Source of the DNA: CAYQQR01 sp964420035
GTDB taxonomy: Bacteria > Bacteroidota > Bacteroidia > Bacteroidales > SM23-62
NCBI GenBank assembly: GCA_964420035.1
Contig: CAYQQR010000016.1
Span: 9,442 to 73,441, forward strand
Length of the DNA: 64,000 nucleotides
Direction: 5' to 3'
In this document: one piece after another, positions 1 to 9,467 of the stretch
How positions within the stretch are numbered: position 1 is the stretch's first letter
Layout: each line of letters begins with the position of its first letter
Translations under genes and position numbers: made by a program
Notes under the pieces: generated by a model
The model's database searches: none
Seen by the model: only the letters and a program-made list of their open reading frames with translations
What the model was told of the DNA's origin: nothing

Positions 1-212
1 TTGAGCGCGAGGCCCAGCTTAATGGCGTATTCAACGGCTCTTTCATTTAAAACCGGCAGGGTACCCGGCAAGCCCAGGGATACAGGATGAATGCTTGTAT
101 TGGCTTCCAAACCGAAAAGTACCGGATCAGGGGAAAATAGTTTTGTATGGGTGTTCAGCTGGATGTGAACCTCTAATCCAATAACTGCCTCGTATTTTAC
201 GCTGCTATCCAT
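1..212 (-). CDS. gatB: Asp/Glu-tRNA amidotransferase subunit B, N-terminal part (cut by window edge)
   Basis: Reading the minus strand from the ATG at 210-212 gives about 70 residues that continue past the window edge. They begin [19 protein letters not shown] and include [12 protein letters not shown] and the [11 protein letters not shown] stretch, which are characteristic of the GatB N-terminus. GatB works with GatA and GatC to convert misacylated Glu-tRNA(Gln) or Asp-tRNA(Asn) into the correct amidated form in the cytoplasm. The gene is divergent from the glycogen cluster. Only the first seventh or so of the protein is visible; no defect is seen in it. Confidence 0.93.
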   Translation of the reverse strand, partial: MDSSVKYEAVIGLEVHIQLNTHTKLFSPDPVLFGLEANTSIHPVSLGLPGTLPVLNERAVEYAIKLGLAL

Positions 213-245
213 ACGGCAATACAAATGTCCCGCGAAATTAATAAT

Positions 246-327
246 AGTTCTCGGTTCTCGGTTCTCGGTTCTTTGATCTATGATTTTTCGATTTTTGATA
301 AGTAAATCTAGGCGAGAACCGAGAACT
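246..327. repeat. Heptad repeat with 15-bp inverted partner in the gatB/GDE intergenic region
   Basis: The 252-nt gap between the divergent gatB and the debranching enzyme gene has TTCTCGG repeated in tandem about three times near 248-270. Its left part (246-260, AGTTCTCGGTTCTCG) has a perfect 15-bp reverse complement at 313-327, so the stretch can form a long hairpin with a ~52-nt loop. No gene is seen in the gap, which must also hold both promoters. I could not pick out a full -33/-7 pair. Confidence 0.75.
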
Positions 328-464
328 CTAAAAAATAACAATTTATTACCATAAGTATATTGGTTTATTGAGTCTAATTGAAGATATTTGTTCTCCTTTT
401 TCAGAAAGGGGGAACTTTGATATTAATTATCTAAAAAAGAGCGGATTATTAATAATTTGATCAT

Positions 465-2420
465 ATGACCTATATAAGTTTTGATAAATCGCGATTGATT
501 AATCTGGAATATTCCCTGAGCAGGGAAATATTGCGGACCAACCGGGCCGGATCATTTGCATCCACTACCATTATTGGCTGTAATACAAGGAAGTATCATG
601 GATTATTGATTTGTCCCCTGGAGCAATTCGGAGGAGAGAACCATGTGTTGTTGTCCAATCTTGACGAAACCGTAATCGAGAAGAAAAAGGCGTTCAACCT
701 GGGGATACATAAATATGAAGGCGACAATTACAGTCCAAAGGGGCATAAGTACGTCCGGTATTTTGAGGCTGAAACCATAGCACGTACAACCTACAGGGTA
801 GGAGAGGTGTTTTTGATCAAGGAAAGTCTTCTGGTGGAACGTCAACAACAAATACTGATCAAATATTATTTGCAGGAAACGGAAGTACCGGTCACACTCC
901 GATTGAAACCCCTCCTGGTATTCAGGAATTCGCACCATCTTTCCAAAGCCAATGAATATGCCAATACCGGATATAACGAGGAGGAAAATGGAATTTCCTC
1001 CTGCCTGTACGAGGGCTACCCCAGGCTGTATATGCAGCTTTCCAGGAAACCTTTATTTGTTAATGATCTTGATTGGTATTACAATGTTGAATACCTGAGA
1101 GAAATGGAGCGGGGCTATAATTATAAGGAAGATATATTCACGCCCGGGTATTTCGAACTGAAGATGAAAGCCGGGGATACCGTTGTTTTCTCTGCATCCA
1201 CATCCAAGGCAAATCCCCATACGCTAAAAAACAAATTTGCATCCGACCTCGGAAAGCGAATACCCAGGACTTCTTATTACAACAGTCTGGTAAATGCTGC
1301 TCAGCAATTCATTGTAAAAAAAGAAAATAAGACTGAGATCATTGCAGGCTATCCCTGGTTCGGCACCTGGGGAAGGGATACCTTTATCGCCTTGCCGGGA
1401 CTGACCCTTTCCCTGGATGATCCTCAATCATTCAAGGCTGTGGTGGATACGATGGTGAAGAGAATGCAGGGGGGGCTCTTTCCCAACATGGGTGAGGATG
1501 AAGCTCCGGCCTTTAACTCGGTGGATGCTCCCCTATGGTTTTTCTGGGCACTGCAGCAATATACGTCTTTTAAAGAACCGGCAAAGATCTGGAAGCTCTA
1601 TGGAAAACATATGAAGAACATTTTTCATGGTTTCCGGGATGGATTACCCTTTAATATTAAGATGCAGGAAAACGGTTTGATCTATGCCGGCGAAGAAGGA
1701 AAGGCTCTGACCTGGATGGATGCCGTGATCCATGACGGACCGGTAACACCAAGAACCGGTCTGCCCGTGGAGATCAACGCTCTTTGGTACAATGCGATCG
1801 AATTTTCACTACAACTGGCCAGCGAAGCCGGCGATAATCGCTTCGTAAGCAAATGGAAATCATGGCCGGAAAAGATCATGGAATCTTTCATTCATACTTT
1901 CTGGGATGAAGAGCAGGGATATCTGGCAGATGTTGTCAGGGAATCAGAAAAAGACTGGTCGGTGCGGCCCAACATGGTCATTGCCACTTCCCTGGCATAC
2001 AGTCCGCTCACCGGGGAAATGAAAAAACAGGTTTTGGATGTTGCCGAAGGAGAATTGCTCACCCCGCGTGGATTGCGTACGCTCTCTCCCAAGAATCCTG
2101 CTTACCGGGGAATTTATGAAGGCGACCAGGAAAACAGGGACCGGTCCTATCACCAGGGATTGGTATGGCCCTGGTTGCTGGAGCATTTCTGTGAAGGATA
2201 CCTGAAATTACATAAAAAATCAGGTTTGAACCGGGTAAAAGAATTATATCAGGGCTTTGAGGAAGAAATAAGCAGCCATGGAATTGGTACCATATCAGAA
2301 ATATACGACGGAGATCCCCCGCACAAGGCCCGGGGCGCCATCTCACAAGCCTGGAGTGTAGCAGCTTTGTTGAGGATTCACGATATGATCGAAAAATATT
2401 CAAAAGACAGCTTGAAATGA
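465..2420 (+). CDS. Glycogen debranching enzyme (amylo-alpha-1,6-glucosidase family)
   Basis: A 651-residue cytoplasmic enzyme predicted to hydrolyse alpha-1,6 branch points of glycogen. The N-terminal beta-rich domain (about residues 20-230) carries the family block with TNRAGSFAS and NTRKYHGLL. The C-terminal (alpha/alpha)6-barrel domain (about 280-640) carries the hallmark GYPWFGTWGRDTF at 295-307. The length fits bacterial single-chain GDEs of the GH133 type. The ATG at 465 is the first of the frame and gives the expected N-terminus. Its last four bases overlap the start of the next gene (ATGA), so the two are probably translationally coupled as the head of a glycogen operon. The function is inferred from the family and from the neighbours. 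Confidence 0.92.
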   Translation: MTYISFDKSRLINLEYSLSREILRTNRAGSFASTTIIGCNTRKYHGLLICPLEQFGGENHVLLSNLDETVIEKKKAFNLGIHKYEGDNYSPKGHKYVRYFEAETIARTTYRVGEVFLIKESLLVERQQQILIKYYLQETEVPVTLRLKPLLVFRNSHHLSKANEYANTGYNEEENGISSCLYEGYPRLYMQLSRKPLFVNDLDWYYNVEYLREMERGYNYKEDIFTPGYFELKMKAGDTVVFSASTSKANPHTLKNKFASDLGKRIPRTSYYNSLVNAAQQFIVKKENKTEIIAGYPWFGTWGRDTFIALPGLTLSLDDPQSFKAVVDTMVKRMQGGLFPNMGEDEAPAFNSVDAPLWFFWALQQYTSFKEPAKIWKLYGKHMKNIFHGFRDGLPFNIKMQENGLIYAGEEGKALTWMDAVIHDGPVTPRTGLPVEINALWYNAIEFSLQLASEAGDNRFVSKWKSWPEKIMESFIHTFWDEEQGYLADVVRESEKDWSVRPNMVIATSLAYSPLTGEMKKQVLDVAEGELLTPRGLRTLSPKNPAYRGIYEGDQENRDRSYHQGLVWPWLLEHFCEGYLKLHKKSGLNRVKELYQGFEEEISSHGIGTISEIYDGDPPHKARGAISQAWSVAALLRIHDMIEKYSKDSLK

Positions 2421-3703
2421 AGATTTTAATGTTTGGCTGGGAATTTCCCCCACACATATCCGGTGGATTGGGTACCGCCTGCTATGGCTTGACCAAGGGA
2501 ATGTCCCGTTTTGATGACCTGGATGTTACTTTTATCGTGCCCAAGGCTTTCGGCGACGAAGATCCTTCGCATGTAAATCTGCTGGGTGCATCAGAAGTTG
2601 AAATAAGTCAGAAAAATATCAGATATGCAGGCTTTTTAAAGGAGATCAAGTATATAGAGGTGGATTCCAACCTGATTCCCTACACCGATCCGGAAGAATA
2701 TTTCAGGTTGTTGAATCAGGCGGGAAACGAAAATAAACAGCTTATCGACACCCATTTTTCGGGCAAGCTCAATTTCACGGGTGAATACGGACCCAACCTT
2801 TTCCGGGAAATTGCAGATTATGCCTTTGTGGCTTCTATTATTGCCGAAGAAAATCAACATGAGCTGATCCATGCGCACGATTGGCTTACCTATCCGGCCG
2901 GTATGGCGGCAAAACATACTTCAGGCAAGCCTTTGATCATACATGTTCACGCCACCGACTTTGACAGGAGCGGGGGCCGGGTGAATCCCGCGGTATTTGA
3001 AATTGAAAAAAAAGGTATGAAAGCCGCCGACAAGATCATTGCCGTAAGCAACCTGACCCGGAACACCATTATCGATAAATATGGCGTCGATCCGGGAAAG
3101 GTCGTTACGGTCTACAATGCCGTCGATCCGCTAAGCGATCTCGAAAAAAACTGGATGAAAAAAGGCTTTAACGAAAAGATCGTGACCTTCCTGGGCCGGA
3201 TAACCATGCAGAAAGGGCCGGAGTATTTTCTGGAAGCAGCCAATAAAGTACTTTCTAAAATGGACAATGTCCGCTTTGTCATGGCGGGCAGTGGGGATAT
3301 GATGACGCGCATGGTACAGCGGGCGGCACAACTGCAGATTATGGACAAGTTTCATTTCACCGGTTTTCTCAGGGGGGATGATGTATATCAAATGTTCCGT
3401 ATCTCAGATGTATACGTTATGCCTTCCATCTCCGAACCTTTTGGGATTTCACCCCTGGAAGCCATACAATCCAATGTTCCTGTAATTATCTCCCACCAGT
3501 CAGGCGTTTCGGAGATCCTCAAATATGCCGTCAAGATTGATTTCTGGGATATCGATGCTATGGCCGATGCCATTTACGGTATTCTGAATTATGAAGCATT
3601 GGCTGAAGTATTCAAACATGCAGGCCGTGAAGAAGTGGAAAATATGAAGTGGGAAAATTCAGCCCGTCAGGTACGGGAAATTTATTATTCTATGTTGAAC
3701 TAA
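2417..3703 (+). CDS. GT4-family glycosyltransferase, glycogen-synthase-like
   Basis: A 428-residue GT-B fold glycosyltransferase. The N-terminal MKILMFGWEFPPHISGGLG is the glycine-rich loop region shared with starch/glycogen synthases and other GT4 enzymes. HAHDWLTYPAG follows in the first domain. The second domain has the nucleotide-sugar binding E-x7-E motif (E340 and E348 in SEPFGISPLEA). It sits between debranching enzyme and GH57 with a 4-bp overlap upstream, so it very likely builds or extends alpha-glucan chains. Whether it uses ADP-glucose, UDP-glucose or makes a primer cannot be told from sequence, and a true synthase domain is present further downstream in another gene. Confidence 0.88.
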   Translation: MKILMFGWEFPPHISGGLGTACYGLTKGMSRFDDLDVTFIVPKAFGDEDPSHVNLLGASEVEISQKNIRYAGFLKEIKYIEVDSNLIPYTDPEEYFRLLNQAGNENKQLIDTHFSGKLNFTGEYGPNLFREIADYAFVASIIAEENQHELIHAHDWLTYPAGMAAKHTSGKPLIIHVHATDFDRSGGRVNPAVFEIEKKGMKAADKIIAVSNLTRNTIIDKYGVDPGKVVTVYNAVDPLSDLEKNWMKKGFNEKIVTFLGRITMQKGPEYFLEAANKVLSKMDNVRFVMAGSGDMMTRMVQRAAQLQIMDKFHFTGFLRGDDVYQMFRISDVYVMPSISEPFGISPLEAIQSNVPVIISHQSGVSEILKYAVKIDFWDIDAMADAIYGILNYEALAEVFKHAGREEVENMKWENSARQVREIYYSMLN

Positions 3704-3723
3704 TACAAAGATAAATACGTACA

Positions 3724-5211
3724 ATGAGAACGATCTGTCTGTATTTCCAAATACATCAGCCATTCAGGCTGAAAAGATACCGTTTCTTTAATATCGGTCA
3801 TGATCATTATTATTATGATGATTACAGCAATGAAAGCATCATCCATAAGGTAGCCATGAAAAGCTATCTTCCCGCGAATAAGATCATGAATTCATTGATT
3901 AAGAAGCATAAAAAGAATTTCAAAATTGCCTTTTCCATATCCGGTATTGCCTTGGACCAGTTTGAATTATATGCCCCTGAAGTTCTCGACAGCTTCCGCG
4001 AACTGGCAGATACAGGGAATGTCGAGTTTCTTGCCGAGACCAATGCGCACTCTCTGGCTTCCTTAAAAAATCCCCGGGAATTCCGGGATCAGGTTGACAA
4101 GCACCGCAAGCGGATCAAAGAACTTTTCGGCCAGGAGCCGAAGGTTTTCAGAAACACCGAACTGGTTTATTCGGACGAGATCGGCAAAATGGTGGGCGAT
4201 ATGGGCTTCAGAACACTTTTAACCGAGGGAGCCAAACACGTGTTGGGATGGAAAAGTCCGAATTACCTCTACAGCAATGCCATCAATCCGGATGTACGGA
4301 TCCTTTTGAAGAATTTTAAACTAAGTGATGATATCGCTTTCCGATTTTCCAACAAGGGATGGTCGGAATATCCCTTGACCACGGAGAAATTCACAGACTG
4401 GCTGAAGAAAATAGATCCCAGGGAGCCGACGGTCAATCTCTTTATGGATTATGAAACCTTTGGGGAACACCAATGGGAAGAGACCGGCATATTTGAGTTT
4501 CTAAAGCATCTTCCAACTACGGTTCTGAAAAACTCCGACTTTGTCTTCAGAACCCCATCCGGGGTTGCCGAAAACCTGGATCCTGTCTCAACCATCGAGG
4601 TCCCTTACCCCATATCATGGGCCGATGAAGAGCGCGACTTAACCGCCTGGCTGGGGAACGAAATGCAGGATGAAGCATTCAACAAACTGTATAGTCTTAC
4701 AGAGAAGATCAGGCAAATCCGGGACCCGGAGATTCTTAAGGACTGGGAATACCTTCAGGAAAGCGATCACTTTTATTATATGTGCACCAAATTTTTCTCT
4801 GACGGAGATGTGCATTCCTATTTCAATCCCTACAATTCACCCTATGATGCATTCATCAATTATATGAATGTTCTCAGCGATTTTGTCATAAGGGTGAATG
4901 CAGCACTGCCCCGGACCGATAAGGATAAGGTGATAGCCAATCTATCCAGCATCATTGAAGAAAGAGATATGAAGGTGAAAAAATATGAAGAAGAACTTAA
5001 ACGGCTGGAACAGTTAGTAACTGCCAAATCCAAAGAACCGGCACCCAAAACTGCTGTTGAAAAAGCAAAAAAACCGCTTTCAAGTTCAACGAAAACCGGT
5101 GCCAAGAGCTCTGGAACAGCACAAAAAAGCAGATCAACAAAAGGCAGACCGGCAAAAAGCGCATCCACAAGCAATAAGCGCAGCACCACCAGGAAGACAA
5201 GCAAAAAGTAA
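3724..5211 (+). CDS. GH57-family alpha-amylase/glucanotransferase with Lys/Ser/Thr-rich tail
   Basis: A 495-residue glycoside hydrolase family 57 protein. The first GH57 motif is HQPF at 11-14. The likely nucleophile is E146 in RNTELVYSDE, and the likely acid/base is D242 in LFMDYETFGEH. The catalytic part ends near residue 410. A short helical, charged segment follows, then a tail of about 60 residues made almost only of K, S, T, A and P, which is probably disordered. No signal peptide is seen, so it acts on intracellular glucan. It starts 20 nt after the GT4 gene in the same operon. GH57 covers amylases, branching enzymes and 4-alpha-glucanotransferases; I cannot choose between them. Confidence 0.9.
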   Translation: MRTICLYFQIHQPFRLKRYRFFNIGHDHYYYDDYSNESIIHKVAMKSYLPANKIMNSLIKKHKKNFKIAFSISGIALDQFELYAPEVLDSFRELADTGNVEFLAETNAHSLASLKNPREFRDQVDKHRKRIKELFGQEPKVFRNTELVYSDEIGKMVGDMGFRTLLTEGAKHVLGWKSPNYLYSNAINPDVRILLKNFKLSDDIAFRFSNKGWSEYPLTTEKFTDWLKKIDPREPTVNLFMDYETFGEHQWEETGIFEFLKHLPTTVLKNSDFVFRTPSGVAENLDPVSTIEVPYPISWADEERDLTAWLGNEMQDEAFNKLYSLTEKIRQIRDPEILKDWEYLQESDHFYYMCTKFFSDGDVHSYFNPYNSPYDAFINYMNVLSDFVIRVNAALPRTDKDKVIANLSSIIEERDMKVKKYEEELKRLEQLVTAKSKEPAPKTAVEKAKKPLSSSTKTGAKSSGTAQKSRSTKGRPAKSASTSNKRSTTRKTSKK

Positions 5212-5234
5212 GATCGTTTAACACAATTATTTCA

Positions 5235-8200
5235 ATGGAAAAAGAACTCATGAAACCTGACTTCCTCTTTGAGGTTAGTTGGGAGGTATGTAATAAAGTC
5301 GGGGGAATTCATACGGTTATAGCCTCTAAGGTTCAGACCGCCAAAGCACTGATGGAAAATAACTATGCATTGATCGGTCCCGATGTATGGCGGGATTCCG
5401 ATGAAAACCCGGATTTTGAAGAAGACAGAAACCTCTTTAAAGCATGGCGTGGGAAGGCTGCACAGGAAGGATTGCGGGTCAGGACCGGCTGGTGGAAAAT
5501 ACCGGGCCGGCCCATGGCCATCATTGTCGACTTCACCCCTTTCATGGCAGAAAAAGATAAGATCCTGGCCAAGTTCTGGGAAAGCTATAAGCTTGATTCC
5601 ATCTCGGGACAATGGGACTATATTGAACCCACCCTTTTCGGTTATGCCGCGGGGAAGGTTATCGAAAGTTTTTCCAGAAACAACCTGGGTGTCCGGGACA
5701 GGATCATAGCCCATTTTCATGAATGGATGACCGGCACCGGTTTGCTTTATCTGAAGGAATTCATGCCCCAAATCGCAACCGTATTCACTACGCATGCCAC
5801 TGTACTTGGGCGATCCATTGCAGGTAATCAATTGCCCTTATATGAGAAAATAAAGCAATACGACCGCGAAGCCAAGTCAAACGATTTCAATGTTACCTCC
5901 AAACAGTCCTGTGAAATGCTGTCGGCTCAGAATGCCGATGCTTTTACTACGGTTAGTTCCATAACAGCTATGGAATGTTCGCATTTTCTGGCCCAAGGGG
6001 TAGATGTTGTGACCCCAAATGGCTTTGAAGAAGACCTGGTGCCCCAGAATTCCGAATACGATAAAAAAAGGTATGAAGCCAGGGAAAAGTTAATTCAGGT
6101 ATCCCGTCATCTGCTTGGCTACGACCTTAAAGATCCTTTTTTTATAGCCACCAGCGGACGTTATGAGTTCAAGAACAAAGGCATCGACCTGTTCATTGAA
6201 AGTCTTGGCAAACTGAAAAAAGAATTAAAAGCAGACAGGGACATTGTGGGCTGGGTATTGATACCGGCCGGACATCATGGTCCAAAAAGGGATTTACTGG
6301 ATAAGCTGAACGGGGCAGATGTGGGCGTGGAGAAGAATCACGTGACCCATTATCTGAACGATCCCGAACATGATCCGGTATTGGGGGCCATTAAACATTT
6401 CAATCTTTCAAACAAAAAACCGGATCCGGTCAGGATTATTTTTGTCCCTTGCTATTTAAATGGTCAGGACGGCATTTTCAATATGCCTTATTATGATATC
6501 CTGATGGGCATGGATCTGACCATTTTTCCATCCTATTATGAACCCTGGGGCTATACCCCATTGGAGAGTCTGGCTTTTAAGGTTCCCACAATAACCACCA
6601 CGCTGGCAGGATTCGGAATGTGGGTGAAGGATAAGTATCCGGATCATGGGAAATCCATCTTTGTCCTCGACCGGAATGATCATAACGATGAAGATGTCGT
6701 AAAAGGGATCATGGATGCCACCACCACCATGCTCTCCGTTCCCGACAAGGAATATGCTGAAATCAGGGAACTTTGTGTTGAAGTGGCCCGTATTGCGCTT
6801 TGGTCGAAACAGTTTGGATACTACCGGCAGGCTTATGATCTGGCGATGCAAAAAGCTTCCAAACGAACGAATCTATATGTTGAAGCGGCACAGACCAAAT
6901 TCCTGACCCCTGGAATCCAGTCGGTCCACCCCGGGTGGAGGCATTTTGTAGTTCAGAAATCCGTGCCCAAAGAATTGCAACCTCTGGAACTATTAGCAAA
7001 GAATTTATGGTGGTCCTGGAACCAGGATGCCATTGAACTCTTTGAATCGGTTGATAAAGAACTATGGAAAGAATCCGGAGAAAACCCCATTGTCCTGCTG
7101 GAGAACACCAGCCTGAAGATGTATCAATCCCTGGCCGGGAACAAGCAATTCATGAAAAAGCTGGAATCGGTCTATGCCCGCTTCCGGGAATATATGGATC
7201 AAAAGGCCCATGCGGTTAAACCCAGGGTCGCTTATTTTTCAATGGAGTTTGGTTTGCACCATAGTTTTAAATCTTATTCCGGCGGTCTGGGTATCCTGGC
7301 CGGTGATTACCTGAAGGAAGCAAGTGATTCCAACAGGGACATTGTTGGCATAGGCTTATTGTACCGGAAGGGTTATTTTACCCAGCGTATGTCGGCCAAC
7401 GGGGAACAATTCTCTGTTTACGAAGCCCAGGATTTTTCAAAACTTCCGTCTGCCCCGGTCCGGGATTCGGAAGGAAACTGGATGATGATCAGCATTCAAC
7501 TACCCGGGCGCACACTTCGGGTACGCGTGTGGAAGATGGAACTGGGCCGGGTTGATCTTTATCTTCTGGATACGGATTTTGAGGCCAATACGGAACAGGA
7601 TCGTTCTGTAACCCACCAGCTTTATGGAGGTGATAATGAAAACAGGCTCAAGCAGGAGCTGGTCCTGGGTATTGGAGGTATCCGGGCCCTGATGGCCATG
7701 GATATCCAGCCCGATCTGTATCACTGCAACGAGGGCCATGCTGCTTTCATCGGTCTGGAGTGTCTTCGCGGTCTGATCAGTGACAGGAGCCTGACTTTCC
7801 AGGAAGCCCTCGAGTGTGTCCGGGCCTCCACCCTTTTTACAACACATACACCGGTACCCGCCGGTCATGACACCTTCGATGAGGGATTGTTGCGGATGTA
7901 TCTGGCTCATTACCCCGAGCTGCTTCAGATCTCCTGGGATGAATTGATGGGCCTGGGGCGGTTGCATCCGGAAGATATAGATGAACCTTTTTCCATGAGC
8001 TACCTGGCGGTAAATTGTTCCCAGGAAACCAACGGGGTTTCCAGATTGCACGGTGCGGTAACGAGAAATATGTTCAGCGACCTGTATAAAGGTTATACCC
8101 CCGAGGAATTGTATATCGGTCATGTAACCAATGGTGTTCATATACCTACCTGGACCGCCCCTGCATGGAAGGAACTGTATACCCGTAATTTCAGGGACGA

Positions 8201-9467
8201 TTTCTTTTGCAAGACGACCGACAGGAACCTGTGGAAAAAGATCTATGATGTTCCTGACGAAACCATTTGGTTGATTAGAAACAACCTCAGGGAAAAGCTG
8301 ATTGAATACGTCAAGGAGAGATATCGTCTGGCATCAGAGCGGTTCCAAGACCATCCCGGTTATATCCTGGAGGTTATTGAAAATCTCAATCCCAATGCTT
8401 TGACCATTGGGTTTGCCAGGAGATTTGCAACTTATAAAAGGGCTCATATGCTCTTCAGGGATCCGGATCGTTTGTCCAGGATCGTGAATAATGAAGAACA
8501 CCCGGTTCAGTTTATATATGCAGGAAAGGCCCACCCAAACGATAAAGCAGGTCAGGATTTGATCAAGATGATCGTCCAGATATCGAAAAGGCCTGATTTT
8601 GTGGGTAAGATCATTTTCCTGCAGAATTATGAAATGGATCTTGCCTGGCACCTGGTCACGGGTGTGGATGTCTGGTTGAATACCCCTACCAGACCCCTTG
8701 AAGCCTCCGGAACCAGCGGTCAGAAGTCTGTAATGAACGGCGGGTTGCACTTCAGCGTCCTCGACGGTTGGTGGGCAGAAGGTTACAAAGAAGAAGCCGG
8801 TTGGGCGATCACCGAGAAGAAGACCTATGATAACCAGGACTTTCAGGATGAGATGGATGCAGAGACGATCTACAGCATTCTTGAGAATGAGCTGGTCCCT
8901 ACTTTCTATAATCGCAACGAAGAAGGGGTTCCCGGTAAATGGATCCGGTACATCAAAAATTCAATTTCCGGCGTTGCCCCTGAGTTTACCATGACACGGA
9001 TGTTAATGGACTATGAGCAGAATTATTATAAAAAGCTTATGGCGCGAACTAAGGAAATGGCCGATAATGATTACAGAAAAGCCAAAGAGCTTGCTTCCTG
9101 GAAAAAACGTATCATCAATAGCTGGGAAGACATCGGTGTTCTCTCTGTCAAACATCCGGACATTGTAAGGGATACGGTTACCCTTGGAGACTCCTTCCAG
9201 GCAGAGGTGGTTGTGGATCTTAAGAACCTGAGGACTGACGAGATTGGTGTGGAGCTGGTGCACAGGATGAAGGATCAAAATGGTGGGGAACCCGGAAAAC
9301 CCGTCACGTACCAGTTTGATCTGGAGGGTGTTGAGGATAGCATTGCCACCTATAAGATCAGTGTTACGCCTGATCATTCAGGTGTTTTTGATTATGCTAT
9401 CAGGCTTTACCCCTGTCATGAAGACCTTCCGCACAGACAGGATTTTCCCCTGGTGCATTGGGCCTGA
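5235..9467 (+). CDS. Glycogen synthase (GT3) fused to alpha-glucan phosphorylase (GT35)
   Basis: A 1410-residue two-enzyme polypeptide. Residues ~1-560 match the eukaryote-type GT3 glycogen synthase: EVSWEVCNKVGGI at 13-25, FTTHATVLGRSIAG near 184-197, and FPSYYEPWGYTPLE at 431-444 containing the E-x7-E pair E436/E444. Residues ~570-690 form the helical region (LLAKNLWWSWN) that precedes many bacterial phosphorylases. The GT35 domain runs from VAYFSMEFGLHHSF to about residue 1310, with the pyridoxal-phosphate lysine K1164 in EASGTSGQKSVMNGG. A beta-rich ~90-residue C-terminus closes the protein. GT3 enzymes use UDP-glucose to elongate glycogen; phosphorylases release glucose-1-phosphate. The start may be the ATG at 5235 or five codons later. 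The stop directly abuts that of the convergent branching enzyme. Confidence 0.92.
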   Translation: MEKELMKPDFLFEVSWEVCNKVGGIHTVIASKVQTAKALMENNYALIGPDVWRDSDENPDFEEDRNLFKAWRGKAAQEGLRVRTGWWKIPGRPMAIIVDFTPFMAEKDKILAKFWESYKLDSISGQWDYIEPTLFGYAAGKVIESFSRNNLGVRDRIIAHFHEWMTGTGLLYLKEFMPQIATVFTTHATVLGRSIAGNQLPLYEKIKQYDREAKSNDFNVTSKQSCEMLSAQNADAFTTVSSITAMECSHFLAQGVDVVTPNGFEEDLVPQNSEYDKKRYEAREKLIQVSRHLLGYDLKDPFFIATSGRYEFKNKGIDLFIESLGKLKKELKADRDIVGWVLIPAGHHGPKRDLLDKLNGADVGVEKNHVTHYLNDPEHDPVLGAIKHFNLSNKKPDPVRIIFVPCYLNGQDGIFNMPYYDILMGMDLTIFPSYYEPWGYTPLESLAFKVPTITTTLAGFGMWVKDKYPDHGKSIFVLDRNDHNDEDVVKGIMDATTTMLSVPDKEYAEIRELCVEVARIALWSKQFGYYRQAYDLAMQKASKRTNLYVEAAQTKFLTPGIQSVHPGWRHFVVQKSVPKELQPLELLAKNLWWSWNQDAIELFESVDKELWKESGENPIVLLENTSLKMYQSLAGNKQFMKKLESVYARFREYMDQKAHAVKPRVAYFSMEFGLHHSFKSYSGGLGILAGDYLKEASDSNRDIVGIGLLYRKGYFTQRMSANGEQFSVYEAQDFSKLPSAPVRDSEGNWMMISIQLPGRTLRVRVWKMELGRVDLYLLDTDFEANTEQDRSVTHQLYGGDNENRLKQELVLGIGGIRALMAMDIQPDLYHCNEGHAAFIGLECLRGLISDRSLTFQEALECVRASTLFTTHTPVPAGHDTFDEGLLRMYLAHYPELLQISWDELMGLGRLHPEDIDEPFSMSYLAVNCSQETNGVSRLHGAVTRNMFSDLYKGYTPEELYIGHVTNGVHIPTWTAPAWKELYTRNFRDDFFCKTTDRNLWKKIYDVPDETIWLIRNNLREKLIEYVKERYRLASERFQDHPGYILEVIENLNPNALTIGFARRFATYKRAHMLFRDPDRLSRIVNNEEHPVQFIYAGKAHPNDKAGQDLIKMIVQISKRPDFVGKIIFLQNYEMDLAWHLVTGVDVWLNTPTRPLEASGTSGQKSVMNGGLHFSVLDGWWAEGYKEEAGWAITEKKTYDNQDFQDEMDAETIYSILENELVPTFYNRNEEGVPGKWIRYIKNSISGVAPEFTMTRMLMDYEQNYYKKLMARTKEMADNDYRKAKELASWKKRIINSWEDIGVLSVKHPDIVRDTVTLGDSFQAEVVVDLKNLRTDEIGVELVHRMKDQNGGEPGKPVTYQFDLEGVEDSIATYKISVTPDHSGVFDYAIRLYPCHEDLPHRQDFPLVHWA

